Assembly: GCA_007922195.1 (NCBI GenBank)
Contig: ML682121.1
Coordinates: 2,691,382 to 2,755,381, forward strand
Length of the DNA: 64,000 nt
Reading direction: 5' to 3'
Source of the DNA: Podocnemis expansa
Lineage: Eukaryota; Chordata; Testudines; Podocnemididae
A model generated the notes under the pieces. It was given only the letters and a program-made list of their open reading frames with translations. It was not told the origin of the DNA and ran no database searches. Each line of letters starts with the position of its first letter. Position 1 is the first letter of the stretch. The position numbers were made by a program, and so were the translations under genes. Shown here piece after piece: positions 32,130-44,900 of this stretch.

Positions 32130-34120
32130 ATTTTCACTAGTCTTATGACTCTTACCACTTTATCATTTCCCTTTGTTATCACTGTGTGGATGCATGTTTG
32201 CTATTTAAATAAGTAATATTCAAGTGTAACTCGAAGTGTTTATTTATTAAATAGGTGGTGTCAGTTTTAGCAAGGATATCTATGTTTTCAGTAGTGTGTT
32301 TGCTGCGATTCTTACTTTGATTTTTAATTCTACCTTTCCCAACTAACTTTTATAGCACAAGTTTCTTCCGTTGAATCCTGTTGCACATCGACTGACTGCC
32401 TCTCCTGTTCGAAAACATCTTTTGCAATTGTTCAGCCAATGGGATTTGCCTTTTGCAACTGTTATTTTGCCCCTCACTCCAGTCCTGAGTGCTTTTTCAC
32501 CCATTGTTGCTTGTATGTAGAACTTAATTCTCAGATATTCCAGAAGGGAGGTATGCTATTGGGACGCTATGTGGAAGATGGTTGACCATGTCATATTTTA
32601 CTGATACAAACCTTATGAATTGCAGTAAATATAATATAAAATGTGAAATGCAAAGTATCTACCGTAAAGTCACAATTTGCTAAGAAATGTAAGCATGTTT
32701 ATAGGTACGTATCAGCTATGTATTATGGGAAGTAAATATACGTGGGATGTTTGTATTTCAAACTTGTGCTGTGTTTGCAGGTGACAACCTCAGACAGGAT
32801 GGCAGCCACACTTCACCTGCTTGATGACTCACCCAAGGGACTAAACTGTACAGTTAATCCAGTGAAGTAACCCAGGGGCTACCCCGATGAGTAATCAGGA
32901 CATAGGAATTTTATGCACAGCTTTGGCTGAAGACTCTCGAAGGTTTTTCCATGCTGTATAGCTGTGTTTGGGACAAAGGAATTGCAAATCTCATGCCAAA
33001 ATAATATAGAAATAGAGCAGCCTCATCTGCCTTTTGTCTTCATTTCCATCTTCTGTTTCTGGAAGCCTTCTAGGTACTGGATGTACTCCAGGGGAACCAG
33101 ACAAGGTGCAGCTCCACCATTCTGGTAAAAGTCTCATTGGCATCCCCTGGTTTTTGGAGAATGTACTCTCCTTTTGCAAGCTGGCCTGCCCCTACCATTT
33201 TTCAGATGGCCCACACTAGACACAGATGGGTCACAGGTATCTCATATTACATCCCCTCAAGGGCAAAAATCTTCTGTAATTTTTGCTGCACTGTAGGTGG
33301 AAGGAGCTCTTTTTCCTCCCTTCTGCCGCTCCCAACAAAGCTACCTTGCAGGTCTTGGTTCAAAGAACAAAATACAGCTGAGCAGGCAGGGTTGACCTGC
33401 ATTGCCAAGTGGAGTCATGTAGCACAGCTCCTCTTCCCCCCAGATGTTATGCTGCACTTTTCCTGGAAGTAACTCCTTTGATGACTGGATGAAGATTTTT
33501 GGGCATTACAGGGGTCTTGGGGTTAGGAGCATTGCTGAAGAGCAAACTGAGAAAATGGAAGAATGACCAAAGTTCAGAGAGAATCTGGCAACCAGTGACC
33601 ATAAAAGTTATTTTATTGCCAGCTATGTAAAGTAATAGTCATACAAGGGGAAACAAGCAAACCAAACAGTGTCAATAGGGATAGCAGGAAAATCTAACTC
33701 AAGGTCCAAGTTAGAGTATAAAAGTCATGTTTGGAACATTATACTTGGAAGAGAGAGAGAGAAAGAGCAAGAGATAATATTAAGTCTCATGGGTAAGAAT
33801 GGGATTAATATAAGGGGATCTCACCACCCAGTGAAGCTTGAACCACTGCAGGTTCACAGGTAGACAGCCTGTTCAACTTAGGGTTCAGGGAGTGCTCAAG
33901 ACAAGCAAAGCCCCCAACACTATTGTTAGAAGAAGAAAACAGGGAGTCCCACTGGCGGTCTGGGATTGAACATTACCTTTTATTGCCTTCTTGTTGCTAT
34001 CCACCCCTTGAGTGAGCAAAGGGGTTGGGGACGAGGGGGAATGCAATGCTTTTACAACTCCCAAAGGCCCTTTTTGATGACATTAACACCCAAGCCATGA
34101 ATATTAATAACTATGTGGTG
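32130..34120. other. No gene seen between the ligand 5' ends
   Basis: No lectin exon, membrane exon or recognisable repeat was identified. A frame at 33137-33472 has no known motif. The 5' non-coding exon that L2 seems to need could lie anywhere from here to 38.8 kb. Confidence 0.35.
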
Positions 34121-34125
34121 AATGA

Positions 34126-34308
34126 TCCAAAGGGGCAGCCATGTTACTCTAGTTCAGTCAAACAAAAAAACAAGGAGTCCCGTGGCACTTAAAAACTAAC
34201 AAAATCCTGCTTTGTAAGATGTGTGATGAGCTTTCATGGGAGAAAATCCCACTTCATCAGTTAGTCTTTAAGTGCCACAGGACTCCTTGTTTGTTTGTTT
34301 GTTTTATG
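34126..34308. repeat. Fold-back repeat near the symmetry centre
   Basis: Arms 'acaaggagtcccgtggcacttaaaaactaac' and 'ttagtctttaagtgccacaggactccttgtttgttt', with loop wording 'gagaaaatcccacttcatcag'. It lies almost midway between the L1 and L2 first coding exons. Confidence 0.85.
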
Positions 34309-34565
34309 TGGTGAATATAATTATTCCTGCCTTTCTTTGTTGTTGACAGATTTAGTTATGTTAGCTTTCGTTAGAGCAATGCCTATAATAATACTGACAA
34401 AGCCTCTAGCGAGGGAGGGATGGAGTGAGAAGGGTGATAAGCAGTTCCCTGCAAGAATCCCTCCCGGACAGAAAAAATAATGTTCTTCTCAGTTACATTT
34501 TTTGCTCAAACTGTGAGAGGGCAGGAAAGGAAAGATTAATATACATTAATAATTCCAATTATGAG

Positions 34566-35325
34566 TGTAACCCCCCTGGGGTTTTAAGGAGGGTGGTTCC
34601 TTTAAATCTTTGCCCTGTGAGAGAGGATTTGTGGAGCTGAGGAGTGGGGCTGGAGCTGCAGCCAGAGGCCTGGGAAGGAAGCAGAGGAAGAGGCCCTGCA
34701 TGAAACCAGGGGAGACAGAGCGGCTGACTTGGGATGCCAGACCAGCAAACACAGGAGGACATTGTGCTGGGGAGAGTTGCCCAAGGACAGAGCAGCATCC
34801 AGTGACTGGCCATCTGGAGCTGTGGGGCCGTGAGTACAGGACCTGGAACTCAGGGGGGAGGTTGTAGTTAGTTAAGTGGGGAGGGTGTTGCTCTGGCTTC
34901 GCAGAGAGTGGCAGAAGAGGCATCAGAGGCTTTTCTTTTGCTGGGAAATTGCCGGTGCTGAAGACTAGGAGCTTCTGGACTGGAACTGTGCTGGGACTCC
35001 TGAACTTATGGTGCAGAAACAGAGTATCATGTCTGCCTCCAGCCTGCTGCATAGCTGGGCCTTGCAGGGCCCTGTGTTAGCTGTTTACTCTGTGTTACTG
35101 CTGCCCCATCTCCCCTGTTGGTTTCCCCTTCGCACCTCTGTAGATAAACCTTCCCCATTCCCATAATCCCTGTGCTATCCCAGTGTGTGTATGGTCACTC
35201 TGGGGGTTTGGAACAGGTGCCCCTGGGGCAAAGGAGCTCTCCTTGCTGTGTTCCCGCGCACACCCTTCTCTGGTCAGATCCGCCTGCAAGGCAGACTCTA
35301 TCTGGCCACGTTGGTGTTACACACA
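34566..35325. mobile_element. LTR-like or terminal-inverted element, about 760 bp
   Basis: It begins TGTAACCCCCCTGGGG and ends GGTGTTACACA, so the ends are short inverted TGTAAC/GTTACA and also fit a TG...CA LTR. Several overlapping frames, including a 168-residue one on the minus strand, are open but unrecognisable. No flanking duplication found, so class and exact ends are uncertain. Confidence 0.4.
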
Positions 35326-35379
35326 AGGGTAATCTTTAACAAGGAGGAGTAAAATGAGCACCCCTGTTTTCACTGCACA

Positions 35380-35460
35380 ACAAGCAAGGAGTCCTGTGGC
35401 ACTTAAAGACTAACAAATTTGTTTATCACATGAGCTTTCATGGGAGAAAATTCCACTGCA
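35380..35460. repeat. Fold-back repeat, single arm
   Basis: 'caaggagtcctgtggcacttaaagactaacaaatttgtttatcacatgagctttcatgggagaaaattccact'. Confidence 0.85.
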
Positions 35461-35469
35461 GTTATTGCC

Positions 35470-36335
35470 ACTGAGTAATTCTCCAAAGGACCTTAGATGG
35501 AAACAGAACTGAATATAGCCACTAACAGAGCCGTAACTATGGAGGGGTCACTGGGGCTTTGGCACAATACAGCAGCTCTATTAAAATTTGTGTTTGCAGT
35601 GCCGGCCCCAAGCGCCGCTAATGGGAAGAGACGCATTCTGATTGGAAGGCGCCCTGAGCGCTGAAAGAGCACATTATGGGTCTGGCCAGTGGCCACTAAT
35701 GTTTAGAAGTGACCTTTTCCTGCAGTTCCATTGTCCACTCACTGCACTCTTTCCTATCAGGAAATTCCAGAGGAATTAGTGTCTAAAGGCTGGAGTGGGA
35801 GCACAGAAATCCCAGGAGTGGGTGATGGGAGCCCCACAAGCAGAAACCTGATAGGAAAGTGAAATTCATACTTGCTGTGGGAGTAGCAAATAGCAATGAG
35901 TGTCTGTAATTTATTATATAGAGTGGATGAGGAACAAGGGAGAGATGAAATCATGTGTTTCTGGCTGTTCTGATTGGCAGGATGCTGACAATGGTCTGAG
36001 TTTCCACCCCTACCCTTCCCATTTTTTTCACCCTGTTTTCCAGCAAGGAAATAAACAGAGAGGGAGAAGAAAGGGGAGCAGGAAAATTTGAAAGCCAAAA
36101 ATCAAAACTCAGGGACTTTTTTCAGCTTTCAAAAAAACAGAAGAAAAGTGAAAAAATGTTGTTGCAAGCTGAAACAGTGTCAAAAATCAGAGAACACTGG
36201 CAGACTTGCAAAGTTCACAGCAAAGTTGGATTTGGAGGAAGAGGCATATTTTGTCCAAAAAAAGCTCTGCTTTCAAAGCATTCTACAAAAGTGGGTGTGG
36301 AAGTGGAAGCACAAGAGAGATGAATGGATGTTTAC
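35470..36335. other. No gene seen
   Basis: Small frames only, mostly lysine-rich from A-rich DNA. Nothing matches the lectin or membrane exons. Confidence 0.35.
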
Positions 36336-36339
36336 ATTT

Positions 36340-36960
36340 CAGTAAACGTCCTTTTTTGAAATGTGCTGCTCAGCTCACATACATTCCAACATAGATGCTT
36401 ATGTGCCACAGTGCACGGATCCCCAGACGGCTTTTGTCTTAACCTGTCCCTATAGGGTCAGAGGCCAATGCCTCCTCTGCCCCCACACCTGCCCCCCTGA
36501 CCCCCTTCAGTCTCTTCTCTCCGCCAACTCTGAAACGCAGGAATGGAGTGTATGTGAGGAGCCCATCTTGAAAAAAAGACATTTACTGGTAAGTAGCCCT
36601 CCATTCTTCTTTGAGCACTGCTCGCAACCATGCCAACATAGGTGAATGCAAGCCATACCTGGGGTGGTGGGCAGAGTTAAGGTTTCCCTACTCTGAGTAC
36701 GGCTCTGCCCAGGGCAGTGTCATCTTTTGCCTGCTGAAGAATGGCATAATGTGATGTGAAAATATGCAGAGAGGACCAGGTTGCTGGTTTGCAGATTTCC
36801 TGGGTCGGGACTTGGGCAAGAAACATCATGGAGGATTCCCGTGCTCTAGTCGAGTGTGCCCTGACCTTCCCTGGTAGAAGGGTATTTGCTCTTTTGTAGC
36901 AGTCTGTAATACAGTTCAATATCCAGGACAAAATTCTCTGGGTCATCATTGGTTGGCCTT
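36340..36960. repeat. Interspersed repeat, probable
   Basis: 'acattccaacatagatgcttatgtgcc', 'cattcttctttgagcactgctcgcaaccatgccaacatagg' and 'tgccctgaccttccctggtagaag' have the character of a mid-copy reptile repeat. An exon-like piece (aacgcag|GAATGG to TTACTG|GTAAGT, 36540-36590) lies inside it and is therefore not called. Confidence 0.4.
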
Positions 36961-36999
36961 TCATTCATTCCGTGGCCACCATGAACAGTTGGGAAGTTT

Positions 37000-38840
37000 T
37001 GTGGAAGGGCCTGGTTTGCTCTATGTAGGTCTCAACAGCCCTACATCTGTGGTATGGGCGAACAGGCAGGGATCACATAAAGCTATGTCACTCACTGGTA
37101 ATGTCTGGGGCAGTTGTTCTGGTAAACTGGTGTTCTAATAGAGGGAAAGTATTCAGTTTTTGTTCTGGGTTTTTTTTGAAACAGAACAACAAGAGAGAAC
37201 TACAAATAAATCTCAGTGCCTCTTTCACTGCCTTGCTACCGCTGGGAGTCCAGGAAAGTTGCCCATGGTGGCAGAGCTGTAACTAAAGAATGCCACATCT
37301 GGGCCATGTTCCAACTGGAACGCACTCTTTACAATAGTTGGTGCCTGGGGCGACTGGTGTGGAGCGCACCCTTTAATGGAGCAGCTCAATGGAGCCACTC
37401 CAGCAAGCCTGGAGCAAAAAAACCAAGGAGTTGTGTGGCACTTTAAGACTAACAGATTTATTAGCCCTGCCATAGTTATGGCTCTGCAGAGTGAGGCTAG
37501 GACATATGTAGCTAACTGGTACTTTCTCTTCAGCCTTGAAGAGCTCATCTATGCAGACAGTTGGACCAGTTATGTGTAGTTTACCTGGTACCTGTGTGTA
37601 TCTGGACACTCCTACTTCAATTTAGCTTCACATGCTGCCTAAATGACTTAAGATGAATCTTATTAGCTTGGTTCAAACCAGAATAAGCTTAGGGAATGGG
37701 ATGGAGGCTGAGGTGGACATGGGAAAAGAGGGGTCTGATGTGGGCGCTAGTGGGCAAGGTTGGGGTTGTGATGTAGATTTGAGGCTGTTGTTCAATTTGT
37801 GAGGAAAGGGCTGGTGGGGCTCAAAAATGCCTACTGGGGCTGGGGCCTGCACATGCATGAAGGGGGCCCAGAGATTAGGAGGGTTCTGGGGCCTGTCAAA
37901 TTATCCTTCAACCACTGGGCCCAACCTAACCCTCTTACTGGCCTCAATTTGCCTGACCTAATGCAGGGAGTTGAATACAGTGGGACCTGTCATGCTCGGC
38001 ACCCCAGTGCATTTGGAAGGTCTGGTTTTCTTCCCCACCCCTCTCTGCAACAGGATAAAGAAAAAAGATCTGGGTGAGATACCTTCCCATTCGCTCACTG
38101 TTCTGGTCACCTGCAAGCTGAGAGACAGTCAGGGCAGCAGGTCTATGACTGTGTGTAGGAGCAATGGGAGAAATGAAATAGAGCAATGTTATCTTCTAGT
38201 CCTAGGAGCCATTAACTCATGTGCTGGTTGCAAAAGTCAAGTGTGGGGTTACTTGGGATTGGGTGTGTTCAAGGGTATGTGGCACCCTGAGCTGGCCTTG
38301 CTTTTGCACCCCCTGGGGGAGCTCTGCTCTGGGCCGGCTCACCTCGCCTGCAGGGGGGGCAGTAGCCAGCTCAGGGTTGGAGTGAGCCAGCCCAGAGGCT
38401 GAGCTCAGCTCTCCCACCCCGCCCCTGGGCTGGTTGTTGCTCCCTATCGGCAGAGTGGGTCAGCCCAGGTGGAGTGATAGAGCGGAGTCTGTCCCATGGG
38501 TTGGCCCACTTCACCCCTGCGGGTGGAGTGGCTGGCTTGGGGAGCGGCAGGAGCATAGGGTCTGGTTGCTGAGCTGGCTCACCCTGCCCCAGCACCCATA
38601 TGCTGAAGTGCCCCGAGTCAGTGCCTCACTGGCTCATTGGAAGAGCCGGCTCCGAGTGTGTTCATTGTGTTTGGCCGTCTGGTTGGTGGTTGGGTGGTAG
38701 GTTGGTTGGTTGTACCTAGGCACGGAGGGGAGCACTCTGGGAATCTAATAAATAGTGTGTGAGCTACCTTAGAACAGATATCTAATATTGACAGAGATTC
38801 TGCTCCCAACCCCAGGAGAATTCATGGCTTTGTCTCTTTC
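37000..38840. other. Upstream of L2: one fold-back arm, G/C-rich DNA, no coding exon recognised
   Basis: A fold-back arm lies at about 37427-37465 ('aaggagttgtgtggcactttaagactaacagatttatt'). From 37700 to 38700 the DNA is G/C-rich with overlapping frames that carry no motif. No partner for the L1 first exon was found here. Confidence 0.4.
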
Positions 38841-38887
38841 AGCTCCTTGGCCTAACTCCAAGCCCATAGAAAGACCCGAAGGAGAGC

Positions 38888-38978
38888 ATGGAGCTGGATG
38901 AAAGAAAAATTGTGATTGCAGGATTAATTGTACTTCTAGGTTTGATCATCATCATTGTTCTGGCAGCATTGTTAGGAG
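38888..38978 (+). CDS. L2 first coding exon: short tail and membrane segment
   Basis: MELDERK is followed by a strongly hydrophobic run (IVIAGLIVLLGLIIIIVLAA), ending GGAG|GTAAGT in phase 1. If splicing instead used the AG at about 38873, the frame would extend upstream and a longer tail would be possible. Confidence 0.8.
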
Positions 38979-41900
38979 GTAAGTGCATGGCCATTCTTGA
39001 CGTGGATGTGTCACGGCCATGTCATCTCTCCCCTCCCCCAACCTTTCTGGCTTCAGCAGTAAAGTTAGAGAGGAGTCTGTCTGTTTAGATACTTATATGG
39101 TCCCATCACCATAATATCTAGTCTACTATCACAATTTTATTTTAAATGTGGGGCATTGAGCCCCAGAGAGATCAAAAGCAGGGAGAGGAATGTAAAGTGC
39201 ACTTAGGTGTCCCACTCTCATTGAAAGCCCTGAATGTCTAAGCTCTTTAGACCCAATCCAGCCCCAGACGACACCAGCAAGTGGCTCCGAGCCAGATCTG
39301 ACCCCAGCTTTGGCCACAAGCAGCAGGTGGCTCGGAGCCGGAGCCAGATCCTGCCCCTGCCCTTGCCACAAGCGGCAGGTGGCTCAGATCTGATTCCTGC
39401 TGCCACCAGGAAAGTCAGGGGCCAGATCTGGCTCCAAGCCCCTGGCCGGCAGCAGCTGGGGCTGGATTGGGCCCTGGAGTAGTGTAGACATACCCTTAGG
39501 TCAACTTAACAAGGTCGACTTAAAATCAACCTTGTTAAGTTGACTTACATGAGCCCCCCAGTGTAGACATAACCATGGGCTGTGAAAGCAGATGAAGACT
39601 GATGAAATTGGAGATCTTCAGTTGTTTCAGACCTTCCCCTGTCCCTGGGCTCCAGAGCTCCAACCTGTCATAATCATGGGGTCATGCCCCAAGTCATCTC
39701 CAGGCTTGTATGTAAATCATGTGATAGAGATCATCCTCAAATCTCTGGATTGCCCATGACAACTGCACTGGCCATTCAGATGGGTCCTTGCCATTAGTTG
39801 TGGCTGACCCTGTTGTTGCTCCTTCCCTGAAAGGGTTAAATTTTTGGGCAGGTTTGCAAGGAGTTTTGGGTAACACTCCCCCTTCTGCTGCACTGCAGAA
39901 AGAGAGGTTGGGCAGGGCTTCCAAAAGCGAGAAGTAGAGTGGATGCTCAGTGGAATTCCCTGGAAGATGTGTGGCAGACCAGATAGATTAAGACTATTGA
40001 GGAAATCCAAGCTGAACTGTTCCCTTCAATTATGACTTTGCCACTGAAGCTTTTTAACTTCAGTTTCATAGAGATGAAGTTCCAAAGAGGTAGCCATCCA
40101 TGTCAGTCTAGTTCAGCAAAACAAACAAGGAGGCTGGTGGCACTTAAAGACTAACACATTTATTTATCACACGAGCTTTTGTGGGAGGGAATCCCACTTT
40201 GTCAGATGCTCGAAGTTGGGAAACATAATCTTGTAAGCTGATCTATGGTACTAAACTCTATAAGCTGAAAGCTGACATATAGTGCTAAACCCTGTAAGCT
40301 GTAGCATGAAATCATTTCCTTTGGATAAAAACATCATGTTGTTTACCAGACAGGCACTAACAAAACCCCCCTTACTTCCCTTTTTCTGTGAACTCCCATA
40401 ACTTCCCGTCTCCCTAAAAATCTGTTACCTCCCCACTCCCCTTAATTTCTTTTAGCCAATTATGTATCATTTCTTTGTCTGTAACCTTATATGGCTTATT
40501 ACATATAACTGAATATAAGGCTAAACTCTTGCTGTAATCGGGGTCTCTCTGGCTTTATTCAGGGGATCCATTTGTGATCACAAATGCAATAAAGCAAATA
40601 CCTTTTCACCCTTGGTGTGGTTATTGGCTCTGACGGCACCAAGACAATCCTGGTACCTGAATTCTGGTAACAATCTCAGTGCAAAAGAATAAATGGACGC
40701 AAATATGACATAAGAAATAACAGCATTCAAAAAACTAATAGGGGAACACTTCAATCTCCATGCTTAGTCCCGTGATGATTTGTTAATACCTGTGCTCAAA
40801 GAAATGGATATCAAATTGACACTTCAGAGCAGAACTACAGAATTGGAATTCCTATGCAAATTCGACTCCATGAACTCAGAGCTGGATAAAGACGTTGAGG
40901 TCTTTTTCCATCACAACAGGCAATTTTGTTTTCCTTGTCCCCCACTCACCTCCCTGCTAATTGCTGTCCTCCACTGTTTGAATCCTAACTGCTCTGATTT
41001 GCTGTAATGGTCTGACCTGTTCCTACAACTTAGGTTTCCCTTCATTTATTTTCCTTCCATTCTGTAAGTTTCCCCATCTTCAAGCTTCTGATGAAATAGG
41101 ATTTTGTCCCACGAATAAATTTGTTAGTCTTGTGCCACCAGGCTCCTTGTTTGTTTTTCTCATAAAGACAATTTCCATTTCTGAGGTTCTCATGCCACCT
41201 TGTGGTTATTTCACATCACTAAGAATTGCAGCATGTTTGTAAAAATGATTCACATGGCTTCTAATACTCTGCCCAGGCTTCTTTAAGCACAGCATAAAAC
41301 TCTCTCAGGAGTGATAGTCCCCAAGTCCCGGGGCTGGGAACATCCTTGGAATTAGCATCTATACCAGTGAATACATGGAATGCATTTCTGTTGGACTGGC
41401 TCTTGCATCAGATTCTCTGGGAGACTGTCGTTTGCACGGCTTAGTGTTGTCAGAGTTTGTTCCCTGATGCGAGTCCAATCCAGTTTTCACCCCAAGGTGC
41501 ACCTCTAAGGCAAAGAGCCTGGATGGGAAGCCAGCTGACTGGTTAGCAGGATGTACCTGGGGTAGGAGACCTAGTGTCCTACACTGTTATATTGAGCTAC
41601 ATTTTTATTAGGTGTCGATATTCATCTGTGCTGGTGATTGGATAACATGCACCCTTCCTGCGTCCTCCATGTCTTCATGGTGAATCTGTTACTATTGCTT
41701 TTCATTGCTGGTCAGCTGCACTTTCAGTGATTTTGACCACCTCCCCCCTCCCCAAAACTAAGACCTTAAAGAAGAGGGGGTGTGTTGCCCATCTCTTGTT
41801 TCAAATGGCCTATTTCCTCTCTTAGCACAGCTCCCAGGGGTGAAAGGAGCCTGTGATCAGGATCTGAGGGAGTCTCTTCCCTCATTCATTCAGATACAGG

Positions 41901-44900
41901 ATCTGGCTGGGAGGACACAGTCTCTGATCCCATATTACTTACCTCATTTTCAGTGGAAAAATCCAAACGACCTCTGGCTACTCCAACACCCCCTGTTGGA
42001 CCCTGTTGCCCGGAAGGCTGGATCGGATACCATGGAAAATGCTATTATTTCTCAGAGACTGAGGGGAACTGGACCTACAGCCAGAGCAAGTGTTCTTCAC
42101 TCAACGCCTCCCTGGTCGGGATTGACAGTGAGCAGGAAAAGGTGAGTGAGCAGCAGATGTTTTATCCCAACAGATGAGGCTTGGCCAGGCTGGAATCTGG
42201 CTGGGCTCAGACCCCGGGGTCCTAGAAACTGCCCTGTTGGTTCTTATGCTGGGAAACCTGAGAGTGTTTCTGGCTGCTGAATCCCAGCCCAGCTAGAACT
42301 GGGCTCACAGTCAGGGCTCATAGGCATCTGCTCACTCACAGCCCAGTCTCCTCTTTCCCAGGGTCCCGGGCAAGAAGACGTCTCCCTGTAGAGTTGGGCT
42401 GACCCTGGCCGATGGCTGCGTGTTGAGAACCTGCCTGTCCAGCTCACCACAGCCAGCGACTCCAGGGGGAGGTCCCATGTCCCTTTACCAAGAAGCACTA
42501 AGGCCCTTGGGCTTTGCCGGGAGTGAGCTCTGCCCTTCCTCAGAGCAGCTCCAGTCTGTCTAGCTGAGCAGGGGGGTGCATGTGCAGAGTGCTGGAACGG
42601 TGCCTGAAAAGGAGACAGCTGGAGCATCGTTGCCCCTGGTCCCCAGGCCCTGCCCCCTACCCGGAGGCCACGTCCCCTGGCTGCAGACCACATCCCCGGC
42701 TGGGGACGGGGACGGAGCGGCCACTGCCGCTGTGGGAGGCTGGGTCCCGGATCTCCGGCCGGAGACTGGGAGAGGCAGGGCGCCGCCAGCCCTGGGGCAC
42801 TGGCACCAGGATTCGGGGCACGAGCCCCATGTGCCCAGCGCCAGCGACACCCCTGGGAAACAATGGTGCCAGCAACACCAAGTTGTCCAGACTGGAGAAG
42901 TGCTAGGTCAGGTCTGTCCATGAAAACATGGATGTGGGGATGGAGAAGGAGGGGGGTGAACACAGCCTCTGAGCGGACCCCATCTTCAGCAGGAGCCCCC
43001 CAGGCTTCCAGCTGAGCGGGGCCCAGTCAGATGGGGCTTCCATCAAACTGGGACTGTTGGCCATGATTGGTTTATTGGCTGAGGTGCTGTCAGATGGGCA
43101 GAACTGCCAGCTGCTCTCCTGATGGCCCTTCACTGGCCAGCTCTAAACCTACCAGGCCTAGAAGGGGCCAACGGAGGGAAGAAATGTTGCTCTAGCAGAG
43201 TCCTGTCTTGTGACCCACAGCTGGCTCTGTAGACTGCACCTTATCTTCTGCCTCCCCATGGCATAAACTTGGGGCTCTCAGTTGGCAAAGGACAAGTGGC
43301 CAGTCCAAACCTGGACTTCTGACCACCGGATGCCACAGTATATCCTGACTTCTCTGATTTTTTAGGATTTCCTACTGCTCTTTAATATCTTTCTTGATCG
43401 GTGGATTGGCCTCCACAGGGAGCCGGACCAGCCCTGGAGATGGCTCAATGGTACCGAATTTGACCTCCGGTGAGTCCCTTTTGCTCTAGTAACATTTTCA
43501 GTGTTAAATCCTAGGTGTGTGCTGCCATTTGCAAAAGGATCAAGAACTCCTCATCTAACCAAATCTGTGTTCTTATTTGTATGTATAGTGACTGTCATCT
43601 CTACGGAGGCCACTCAGATTGCTCAGTCAGGGCAAATCCCAATGAATGAGGCGGTTAATCCACAAATCTGATGGCTATTCTAATAATTAGATTCACTAAC
43701 CCAGTAACTAAACAGCTTCTATAATACCTTACTGGTTACCCAGAAGCCAAAGTACATGTCCCTTAAAGCAATCCTGTTCTGGGCTCCCACACAGATATCC
43801 AGGTAAAATGTGATGAGGATTACTAACAATCTTTTTCATCTCATGAAGTTCTCCCCCTCCAAAGAGATGGGACATATTACCCAGTAGGTCAATGAATATT
43901 TCACATCTTACTCAAGATACACACTTACAGATAATTCTTAGTAACTAAACTCAAATTTATTTAAAAAAAAAAGAGGGAGAGTTTTCATATCTGTATGTAT
44001 AAAGATCTTTTAATGAATAAATCTCTAGGTAAGTTTCATAGCAGAGATGGTGAGCTGCTAAGCTGCAAAAAGTTTCCTCCAGATAATCAAGTAATAGTCC
44101 AAATGGGCAGTGCATGTCTAAAAGGAGGATGATTCAGACTAAAGATGGAGACCTTGATTTTGTCACATACTGTAACGTCCTCCTAATGAAGTTTAAACTG
44201 ATCTGAAGCAAGAGGATCAGGAGTCTAGGATTGTTTTATAGACCTCTGGCATGTTATTGATAGTCTCTTGGCAGCATGTTCCTTGAGCAATGGAGGCTGT
44301 CACTTTGACGTGAAACCTATTTCCTGTGTACACACCGGTAAATGGCTGCATCAGTCAGCATAAGGTAATTGCTGATCTCCAGCTTTCAGAGGTAGTTTAT
44401 TACAAAGTTAAAAAAATAAATAAAGACAATGATATTACTACATCCAAAAGAACAAACCAGAGTCTGGTGGCAACTTTTAAAGACTAACAAATTTATTTAT
44501 CACATGAGATTTTGTGGGAGAGAATCCCACTTTGTCAAAGACTCAAATATCCCCTTTTGATCTCCGAATTAACAGAATATGGTGACAGAGAAGAAGTGCT
44601 TGGGTTACATTGTTAACATTTATGTCGTATTATGTCTCTCAAGGTTGAAGTTGGGTTATTTAGCCTGCTGGTACTTAACTGTTTCTGGTTCAGTGTCATA
44701 GTATGTATGTTTCATAGAGAAAACCAAGATACAACCAGCCTTTGGGTGTGTCTCCACTGGAAGCTCTGTTAAATCAACCTGACAAGGTCAACTTTAAGTC
44801 GATTTAAAATCAACCACATTGAAAACTCCTGTCGACTGCCTCCATTCACACTGGCAGGTGCTAGGATGATAGAGGAGCAGTGCGTTGTGCATAGCTGTCC

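Noticed and set aside
34546..35052. 168-residue minus frame
   Set aside because: It lies within an LTR-like repeat, overlaps three other open frames and has no motif.
36540..36590. Exon-like 50-nt piece with good acceptor and donor upstream of L2
   Set aside because: It lies inside a probable interspersed repeat, its phase does not help L2, and the encoded residues are not family-like.
42244..42963. 239-residue minus frame, the longest in the window
   Set aside because: It lies in a GC-rich repeat in an L2 intron, overlaps other open frames on both strands and has no conserved motif.
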